Assembly: GCF_001514145.1 (NCBI RefSeq)
Contig: NZ_KQ948665.1
Location: forward strand, 62,001 to 126,000
Length of the DNA stretch: 64,000 nt
Direction: 5' to 3'
DNA from: Streptomyces canus
Lineage (GTDB): Bacteria > Actinomycetota > Actinomycetes > Streptomycetales > Streptomycetaceae
The stretch's first letter is position 1; each line of letters starts with the position of its first letter. Below the pieces are notes generated by a model. That model made no database searches, was not told the DNA's origin, and worked only from the letters and a program-made list of their open reading frames with translations. Shown one piece after another: positions 57,990-64,000 of this stretch. The position numbers and the translations under genes were made by a program.

Positions 57990-58659
57990 GGTCCCTTCGA
58001 AGCGGCGGGTTCTACCTGTCATACACCGCTCGCGCCTCCGAGGTTCCCGATCTCCCCGACCCGATGCGCACACCCGCCCCCACCAGTCCCGCGGCCCGTG
58101 CGCGTGCGCGGTCGGTGGACGAGCCGGCCTTACGGCGCTCGGGTGGCCGGCGGGTCTGCGGGCCGGCGGCTCGTGTGCGGTCGGCAGGCTGGTCTGCGGC
58201 GCGGGTGTCGTCTAGGGGTCTGCCGGTGGCGCGGGTCCCTGTGCAGTCGGCCGGCTTGCTGGTCCGTGGGTGGGGCATCGGCGTTGAGATGGGTGTGCCG
58301 GCCTTGCGGCGCTTGGGTGGCCGGTGGGTCTGCTCGACCCGCGGGCCCCTGCAGAGTTGGCGGCCGTGCTGGTGCGTGGGCCCGTGCGCCGTGGGTGGGG
58401 TGTCGCCGCTGGGGTTGCCGGCTCGCGGCCTGTGTGCCGCCGGCAGGCTGGGCTGCGGCGCAGGTGTGGTCTGGGGGCCTGCTCGTCCCGCGGACCGCGT
58501 CGCGCGTGTCGTCCGAGGGGCTGCTCGTCCCACGGGCCCCTGGCGCAGTCGGCAGAGAGCCGGTCCGCGGGTCTGAGGCCGCTGGGGTCTGCTGGTCCGT
58601 GGGTCGGGCGCTGCGGCTGGGTCTGCTGGTTTTTGGTGCGGGCCCCGTCGGCAGGGGCG
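57990..58659. repeat. Non-coding block of degenerate GC/GT-rich repeats
   Basis: 670 bp without a credible gene. From about 58120 the sequence is made of diverged direct repeats. A 37-bp unit at 58123-58159 recurs at 58297-58333 (34/37 identical). A 42-bp unit at 58182-58223 recurs at 58441-58482 (37/42). Shorter versions (CTGGTCCGTGGGT, GGGTCTGCTGGT) are scattered between. The plus strand is G/T-rich and C/A-poor compared with its surroundings. All six frames are open for long stretches, but with Trp/Arg/Pro-rich nonsense. The part before 58120 holds the promoter of the dehydrogenase lipoprotein on the minus strand. Confidence 0.7.
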
Positions 58660-59658
58660 CTAGTCCCACGACCCCTGTGCCGCCGGCAGTGCCGCCACCT
58701 CGGTGAGGTCCTGGGCGGTCAGTCGGAGGTCGGCCGCCGCCGCGTTCTCCGTCACCCACCGCTCCTGCTTGGTCCCGGGCACCGGGACCACGTGGGTGCC
58801 CTGGGCCAGCACCCACGCCAGCGCCACCTGTGCGGGGGTGACGCCCTCCCCGTGCCGGGCCGCGACGCGGCGCAGGCCGGAGATGATCGGCTGGTTCGCG
58901 GCCATCATCTCGGCGGTGAAGCGAGGGTGGCGGGCGCGGACGTCGTCCGGTTCGAAACCCTCGCCGGGGGTCAGGGTGCCGGTCAGGAAGCCATTACCGA
59001 GGGGCATCGCCGCCAGGAAGCCGATGCCGCGCGCCGCGCACCACGGCAGCAGCGTCCCCAGCGCCTCCGGCGACCACACCGACAGCTCCGCCTCCACCGC
59101 GCTCACCGGGAAGACCTGCTGGACCCGCTGCAACTGCCGGATCGTCGCGTCGTACAGCCGCCTGCCGGAGCGGCGCCCGCCTCGCGCACCCATCGCGCAG
59201 AGCCCCAACGACCGTACCTTTCCGGCCTGTACGAGCTCCGCCATCGCGCCCCAGGTCTCCTCGACCGGGACCTCGGGGTCCTCGCGGTGCAGCTGGTAGA
59301 GGTCGATCACATCGGTCTGGAGCCGCCGCAGGGAGGCGTCACAGGCCCGTTTCACATAGCCGGGGCGGCCGTTGGCCACGATGTGCTGTTCGCCCACCAG
59401 CAGACCGACCTTCGTCGACACGAAGGCGTCCTCACGCCGCTCCTTCAACACCCGGCCGAGCAGCAGCTCGTTGGTGAACGGGCCGTACATGTCGGCCGTG
59501 TCCAGCAGCGTCGAGCCCAGATCGAGCGCCCGGTGCACGGCCCTGACCGACTCGTCGCCCCGCTGCCGCGACCCGCTGTAGGCCCAGCTCATCGGCATGC
59601 ACCCGAGTCCGACGGCTCCCACCGCGAGCGCCGCCGCGCCGATCTTCCTGCGCTCCAC
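58660..59658 (-). CDS. Aldo/keto reductase
   Basis: 332 residues from a GTG at 59658, with GAGGG about 12 bases upstream. TIM-barrel NADPH-dependent reductase with the complete tetrad: 'GSTLLDTADMYGPFTNELLL' (Asp, Tyr), 'DAFVSTKVGL' (Lys), 'VIDLYQLHREDPEVPVEETW' (His). Cofactor end: 'VVPVPGTKQERWVTENAAAA'. It resembles the YghZ/IolS-like group. Unlike the reductase at 27.5 kb, the active-site His is present. Monocistronic, next to the repeat block. Confidence 0.92.
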   Translation of the reverse strand: MERRKIGAAALAVGAVGLGCMPMSWAYSGSRQRGDESVRAVHRALDLGSTLLDTADMYGPFTNELLLGRVLKERREDAFVSTKVGLLVGEQHIVANGRPGYVKRACDASLRRLQTDVIDLYQLHREDPEVPVEETWGAMAELVQAGKVRSLGLCAMGARGGRRSGRRLYDATIRQLQRVQQVFPVSAVEAELSVWSPEALGTLLPWCAARGIGFLAAMPLGNGFLTGTLTPGEGFEPDDVRARHPRFTAEMMAANQPIISGLRRVAARHGEGVTPAQVALAWVLAQGTHVVPVPGTKQERWVTENAAAADLRLTAQDLTEVAALPAAQGSWD

Positions 59659-59733
59659 CTGCTCGTGACCCTCCCTCTTCCGGCCCCCAACCTAACCTCT
59701 GGGCTCCCAGGCGCCTGACATAGCCTCCTGACC

Positions 59734-60684
59734 ATGAGTGCTGACGTGTGGCTTCCCATCCCGCCCGACGACATCGAGGGGCTCCCCGAGGGCCCCGACT
59801 ACCACTTCTGGAACGGCGAGGAGGACTTCCCGGCTGACCCGGCCGACTGCGCGTACTACGTCGTCCCCTACATGAAGCCGCTCGATGTCGTCCTGCGGCC
59901 GATGCCCCACCTGAGCTCCGTCGAGGTCGTACAGACGCTGTCGGCCGGCGTCGACAACGTGGCACCGGGCCTGAGGCATCTGCGTCCCGGCGTGCGGTTG
60001 TGCAACGCGCGCGGTGTGCACGAGGCGAGCACCGCCGAGCTCACGCTCACCCTGGTCCTCGCCTCGCTGCGCGGGATCCCCGACTTCGTGCGGGCCCAGG
60101 ACAAGGGGGAGTGGCGCGGCGGGTTCCGGCCCTCGCTCGCCGACAAGAACGTCCTCATCGTCGGCTACGGCTCGATCGGCTCCGCCATCGAGGACCGGCT
60201 CGTACCGTTCGAGGTCGCGCGGGTGGCGCGCGTCGCGCGCTCCGCGCGCACCACGGAGCGCGGCCCGGTGCACCCACTCACCGAACTGCCCGCCCTGCTC
60301 CCCGAGGCGGACGTCGTCATCCTGTCCACGCCCCTCGACGAGACCACGCGTCACCTGGCCGACGCCGACTTCCTGGCCCGTATGAAGGACGGCGCGCTCC
60401 TCGTGAACATCGCCCGCGGCCCGGTCGTCGACACCAAGGCGCTGCTCGCCGAACTGGAGACCGGCCGCATCACCGCCGCCCTCGACGTCACCGACCCCGA
60501 GCCGCTGCCCCGGGGACACCCCTTGTGGCAGGCGCCGGGCGTACTCGTCAGTCCCCATGTCGGAGGACCCACCTCCGCGTTCCTGCCGCGCGCCAAGCGC
60601 CTGTTGGTGGACCAGTTGACCCGCTATGTGAACCAGGAGCCCTTGCGCAACGTGATCCTTACGACGGGTTCCAAGAACGCTTAG
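59734..60684 (+). CDS. D-isomer 2-hydroxyacid dehydrogenase
   Basis: 316 residues from the ATG at 59734. NAD(P)-binding domain 'NVLIVGYGSIGSAIEDRLVP', catalytic Arg in 'GALLVNIARGPVVDTKALLA' (about 227), Glu in 'ALDVTDPEPLPRGHPLWQAP' (about 253), His in 'VLVSPHVGGPTSAFLPRAK' (about 274). The substrate domain includes 'VEVVQTLSAGVDNVAP'. It reduces 2-oxoacids such as glyoxylate or hydroxypyruvate in the family. Hydroxypyruvate/glyoxylate would link to the glycine-serine genes far upstream, but the distance makes this speculative. Confidence 0.9.
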   Translation: MSADVWLPIPPDDIEGLPEGPDYHFWNGEEDFPADPADCAYYVVPYMKPLDVVLRPMPHLSSVEVVQTLSAGVDNVAPGLRHLRPGVRLCNARGVHEASTAELTLTLVLASLRGIPDFVRAQDKGEWRGGFRPSLADKNVLIVGYGSIGSAIEDRLVPFEVARVARVARSARTTERGPVHPLTELPALLPEADVVILSTPLDETTRHLADADFLARMKDGALLVNIARGPVVDTKALLAELETGRITAALDVTDPEPLPRGHPLWQAPGVLVSPHVGGPTSAFLPRAKRLLVDQLTRYVNQEPLRNVILTTGSKNA

Positions 60685-61101
60685 ACCCACGGAGTAACAG
60701 GCGCACAATCCGCTTCCGGTACCCTCCGCAACCTTCCGGACGCGGGCCGTGCCCGCATCACCGCTGGTCGTCACGGAGCGTAGAGGAACTATGTCCCTGA
60801 GTGACGAGACTGGTGTATCGTCCCGACAGGGGCAGCGCCACGCACCGTTCGGCGCCGGGGATGGACATTGCAGACTGTGAGGGGGGCGACGGGCGATGCA
60901 CGGCCTATGGACCAACGATCCGACGCGGCGGGGCCGCCGGCTCCGACCCTGGCACACAGCCGCGCGCAGACGCGGCCACCACGCCGGTCACGGCGGTCAC
61001 CACAGCGCTCATCACCGCAGGCACAGCAGCCGCAGGAGGCATGCGCACCCGGCGCACCCGGACCCCCGGGACCCCGGAGCGGTGCGGACCGGGAGGACCC
61101 G
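60685..61101 (+). other. Long leader region before the cdgC-like gene
   Basis: 417 bp. It contains a tiny ORF (60791-60880, 29 codons, ATG preceded by GAGGAAC) whose TGA overlaps a GTG at 60877 in the frame of the downstream gene. That frame is open from 60805 to the called start at 61102, with a further ATG at 60907. Third-position G/C of 60907-61101 is only about 70 percent, well below real genes here, so I treat it as leader rather than coding. Confidence 0.45.
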
Positions 61102-64000
61102 GTGAGTTCGCCCCCCTCTCCCACGACCACCTTCGACGGAGCGCTGCGGGCCCGGCCCGTGAGGGCGGCGCTGCTGCCCTCCCGGCCGCCGGTCCTCCGT
61201 GGCGGGTCGAGCCTGGTCCGCCAGCTCCTTCTCGCCCTGGTGTGCGCGGGATACGCCGTCGGTTCCGCGCTCGGCTGGGGCTCGCGCGAAGTCGCCCTGA
61301 TCATGGGCGACTTCGGGCTGAGCGCCGCGGCGGGCACGGCCGCCGTGTCGTGCTTCCTCCACGCCCGCGACCGTCGGGTCCGCTTCCGGCAGGCCTGGCT
61401 GCTCTTCGCGCTCTCCTCCGCCATGGCGTCGCTCGGCAACCTGATCTGGGGGTGGTACGAGGTCGTCCTGGACCGGGAGGTGCCCAGCCCCAGCTACGCC
61501 GACCTGTTCTTCCTGTGCTTCGCGCCGCCCGCCATCGTGGGTCTGCTGGTCCTCGCCAAGCGCCCGGTGACGAAGGCGGGCTGGGTCTGTCTCGGCCTGG
61601 ACTCCTGGCTGATCGGCGGCTCGCTCCTCACGCTCTCATGGAGCCTCGCTCTCGCCCAGGCGGCCAAGTCGGAGGGGCCCAGCGTCGCGCACACCGCACT
61701 GTCCCTGGCGTATCCGCTGCTGGACATCGCCCTCGTCAGCATGGTCCTCGCGCTGCACTTCCGGCGCTCGGCGGTCAACCGCACCGCGGTGAACACCGCG
61801 ATCGGCGCGCTCGCCCTGACAGTGATGTGCGACGCCCTGTTCACCTCGCCGCTGCTCCACAACAACTACCGCTCCGGCCAGTTGCTGGACGCCGGATGGT
61901 TCGCCGGCTCCCTGCTCCTCGCGTACGCTCCCTGGGCCGCGCCCCGGCAGCCGGACGGCGACCCGCGGCGACCGGACGGGCGCACGCGCGTGGTGCACGA
62001 ACACCTGCCCAGGCCGCGGTTCGGGATCCAGCGCCGCCCGTCCGTGCAGGGTGCGCAGGGAGTGCCGGGAGCCCAGGGCGGTGACCACAGCCGGTATCCG
62101 GTCACCCGGCCCATCACCGGTTCGCTGGCCGCCCTCACCCCGTATCTCGCCGCCGCCGTCTGCACGCTGGGGATCCTCTACAACGTCCTCAACGGCCGCA
62201 GCGTGGACCGCGTGGTGCTCCTCACCGGCGGCACTGTCGTGCTCGCCCTCGTGGTGCGCCAGGGCATCATGCTGCTCGACAACATCACCCTCACCCAGGA
62301 ACTCGCGCAGAAGGAGAACCACTTCCGCTCCCTGGTGCAGGGCTCGAGCGACGTCATCATGATCGCCGCACCGAACGGCATCCTCAGGTACGTCTCCCCG
62401 GCTGCCGCAGGGGTCTACGGCCGCTCCGCAGAGGAGCTCGTGGGCACGGAACTGGCCGGTCTCATCCACCCGGAGGATCTGGGCTGCGTGGTGCACGAGG
62501 TGCGCCGTTTCCTCGCCGTCAGCCCTCTCGAAGAGCCCACCACCCGCATCGAGTGCCGCTTCCGGTCCGGCGACGGCGGCTGGCTCAACGTCGAGTCCAC
62601 CGTCAACCGTCACCACGGCGGCCTCATCTTCAACAGCCGGGACGTGACCGAAAGAGTGCGCCTGCAGGCGCAGCTCCAGCACAACGCCGAGCACGACCCG
62701 CTGACCGACCTGCCCAACCGCGCCCTGTTCACCCGGCGCGTCCAGCAGGCCCTGTCCGGCCGCCGTTCCTCCGACCGCGGCACGGCCGTCCTCTTCATCG
62801 ACCTGGACGGCTTCAAGGCCGTCAACGACACGATCGGGCACCAGGCCGGGGACGAACTGCTCGTCCAGGCCGCCCGCAGACTCCAGGACGCGGTCCGCTA
62901 CGGGGACACCGCCTCCCGGCTCGGCGGGGACGAGTTCGCCGCACTGATCGTCGGGGACGGCACCCGCGACCGCACCGCCCGCGAGGGTCACATCCTGGAG
63001 CTCGCCGACCGCCTCAGGGTCACGCTCTCGCAGCCCTACCTCATCGACGGCAACGATGTCCGGGTCGCCGCCTCCATCGGCGTCGCCTTCGCCGAACCCG
63101 GCCTCGGAGCGGGCGAGCTCCTGCGCAACGCGGACCTTGCGATGTACCGCGCCAAGGCGGGCGGCAAGGGCCGCGTCGAGCTCTATGCGCCCCAGATGCA
63201 GCAGGACGTCGTACGGAAGGCGGAGCTGGCCACGCGCCTGCGGGCCGCGCTGCACGACGGCGAGTTCGCCCTGCTGCACCAGCCCGTCGTCTGTCTGGAG
63301 GACGGCCGGATCACCTCGGTCTCCGCCCAGGCGCGCTGGCGTTCCTCCCAGGGGGTGCTGTTCACGCCGGCCGAGTTCCTGCGGGTGGCCGAGGACAGCG
63401 ACCGTACGCAGGAGCTGGGCCGCTGGATCCTGGAGGAGGCCGTCGAGCAGGCCGCCGAGCGGGCCGCGACCGGGCTCACCGTGCCCGTGGCGGTCCGGAT
63501 GAGCGCCCAGCGGCTGCTGGACCGCTCGCTGCCCCTGGGCTCGGTGGAGGCACTGCTGACCCGGCACGGGCTGCCGTCGGGCTCCCTGGTCATCGAGCTC
63601 TCCGACACCGATCCCCGGGTCTCCCTGGACGAGCTGGAGCGCCGGCTGACCGCGATCCGCCGCGTCGGCGTCCGGATCGCCCTGGACGGTTTCGGCAGCG
63701 GCTACGCGGCGATCACCGCACTGCGCAGACTCCCCGTGGACGTACTGAAGCTCGACCGCAGTCTGGTCGAGGGTGTCGTGGAGTCCGCCAGACTGCACAA
63801 GATCACCAGCGGTCTGCTGAGGATCGCCGGAGACCTCGGCCTCCAGTCCGTGGCCGACGGCGTGGACCTCCCGGAACAGGTCGTCGCCCTGCGGGCGATG
63901 GGCTGCACCCACGGGCAGGGCATGGCATTCTCCGGACCGATGGACGAGTACCGGCTCCGCAGGGCGCTGGCCTCGGGCCACTATCCGGTGCCGCACGGCC
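61102..64000 (+). CDS. cdgC: Membrane PAS-GGDEF-(degenerate EAL) protein, 3' end outside window
   Basis: At least 966 residues from a GTG at 61102 with GGGAGGA four bases upstream. About 8-10 membrane helices (about 35-385), a PAS domain (about 405-515, 'DVIMIAAPNGILRYVSPAAA'), then a GGDEF domain with intact 'RLGGDEFAALIV' (about 608) and the RxxD inhibitory site 'RYGD' five residues before it: an active, product-inhibited diguanylate cyclase is expected. The EAL domain is degenerate. EAL reads Q-A-R ('SAQARW'), 'NVSP' reads 'RMSA', 'DDFGTGYSS' reads 'DGFGSGYAA', and 'EGVE' reads 'DGVD'; phosphodiesterase activity is unlikely. Layout and place match S. coelicolor SCO5511 (CdgC) as I recall. 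Confidence 0.85.
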   Translation, partial: MSSPPSPTTTFDGALRARPVRAALLPSRPPVLRGGSSLVRQLLLALVCAGYAVGSALGWGSREVALIMGDFGLSAAAGTAAVSCFLHARDRRVRFRQAWLLFALSSAMASLGNLIWGWYEVVLDREVPSPSYADLFFLCFAPPAIVGLLVLAKRPVTKAGWVCLGLDSWLIGGSLLTLSWSLALAQAAKSEGPSVAHTALSLAYPLLDIALVSMVLALHFRRSAVNRTAVNTAIGALALTVMCDALFTSPLLHNNYRSGQLLDAGWFAGSLLLAYAPWAAPRQPDGDPRRPDGRTRVVHEHLPRPRFGIQRRPSVQGAQGVPGAQGGDHSRYPVTRPITGSLAALTPYLAAAVCTLGILYNVLNGRSVDRVVLLTGGTVVLALVVRQGIMLLDNITLTQELAQKENHFRSLVQGSSDVIMIAAPNGILRYVSPAAAGVYGRSAEELVGTELAGLIHPEDLGCVVHEVRRFLAVSPLEEPTTRIECRFRSGDGGWLNVESTVNRHHGGLIFNSRDVTERVRLQAQLQHNAEHDPLTDLPNRALFTRRVQQALSGRRSSDRGTAVLFIDLDGFKAVNDTIGHQAGDELLVQAARRLQDAVRYGDTASRLGGDEFAALIVGDGTRDRTAREGHILELADRLRVTLSQPYLIDGNDVRVAASIGVAFAEPGLGAGELLRNADLAMYRAKAGGKGRVELYAPQMQQDVVRKAELATRLRAALHDGEFALLHQPVVCLEDGRITSVSAQARWRSSQGVLFTPAEFLRVAEDSDRTQELGRWILEEAVEQAAERAATGLTVPVAVRMSAQRLLDRSLPLGSVEALLTRHGLPSGSLVIELSDTDPRVSLDELERRLTAIRRVGVRIALDGFGSGYAAITALRRLPVDVLKLDRSLVEGVVESARLHKITSGLLRIAGDLGLQSVADGVDLPEQVVALRAMGCTHGQGMAFSGPMDEYRLRRALASGHYPVPHG

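Noticed and set aside
58130..58816. Long open frames on both strands in the repeat block
   Set aside because: Translations are low-complexity (Pro/Arg/Thr or Trp/Gly/Arg) and follow the DNA repeats; no ribosome binding site or conserved segment.
60907..61101. N-terminal extension of the cdgC-like protein from ATG 60907
   Set aside because: In frame, but third-position G/C is low for this genome, the residues are Pro/Arg/Gln noise, and GGGAGGA precedes GTG 61102.
61636..63996. 786-residue frame antisense to the cdgC-like gene
   Set aside because: Shadow; the plus strand has PAS, GGDEF and EAL-type motifs in order.
1..64000. CRISPR arrays, tRNA/rRNA genes, transposases and phage genes
   Set aside because: Looked for regularly spaced repeats, cloverleaf-like ends and known enzyme motifs; none found. 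The 5245-5296 repeats lack spacers of constant length and number.

Overview
The window is a high-GC chromosomal segment of a Streptomyces-type actinomycete. The signs are strong G/C at third codon positions, frequent GTG starts, GTGA stop/start overlaps, a gatCAB-ligA-mnmA core neighbourhood, twin-arginine and lipoprotein exports, c-di-GMP developmental enzymes, and only two TTA (bldA-type) codons in confidently called genes. Gene order resembles, from memory, the S. coelicolor SCO5469-SCO5511 region; no alignment was run.

Layout. 1-3410: the 3' part of a large secreted repeat/lectin/LamG protein. 3.4-5.3 kb: a decayed accessory patch with a broken glutaredoxin (mycoredoxin-like) gene, a gutted type IV toxin remnant fused to an unknown ORF, and a surviving AbiEi-type antitoxin with its own inverted-repeat operator. 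5.37-9.93 kb (minus): a glycine-riboswitch-led operon gcvT-gcvH-glyA-sdaA (glycine cleavage, serine/glycine interconversion, serine deamination). 10.1-12.5 kb: a P-loop ATPase and two SseB-family (serine-sensitivity) proteins. 12.9-19.15 kb: a five-gene peptide ABC importer, dppC-A-B-D-F. 19.2-26.5 kb: a secreted M1 metallopeptidase with a TTA codon and a structured leader, a TRIC-like channel, an esterase, a thioesterase-like protein, a Gly/Pro lipoprotein, a TetR regulator with divergent small membrane proteins, and a cysteine desulfurase.

26.5-33.8 kb looks like accessory DNA placed between cysteine desulfurase and mnmA. It holds a regulator/aldo-keto reductase/NAD(P)-binding set, then a TetR-controlled set (two tautomerase-like proteins, a zinc alcohol dehydrogenase and a frameshifted membrane protein) with four copies of one operator, then a Tat-exported multicopper oxidase. 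33.9-48.0 kb returns to core: amidase, mnmA, small enzymes, a MetE-type synthase, ligA, a GGDEF-EAL protein (rmdB-like) and gatC-gatA-orf-gatB.

48.1-64.0 kb: a methyltransferase, an MMPL transporter (with a short palindromic repeat inserted in frame), acetyltransferase, small membrane proteins, a giant LuxR-type ATPase regulator, a PQQ-type sugar dehydrogenase lipoprotein, a 0.5-kb non-coding block of degenerate repeats, an aldo-keto reductase, a 2-hydroxyacid dehydrogenase, and a cdgC-like PAS-GGDEF-(degenerate EAL) protein cut by the window end. No rRNA, tRNA, CRISPR, transposase or phage gene was seen. The most novel-looking signals are the nested-stem leader plus TTA codon on the M1 peptidase, the four-operator TetR/tautomerase module, and the decayed toxin-antitoxin patch.
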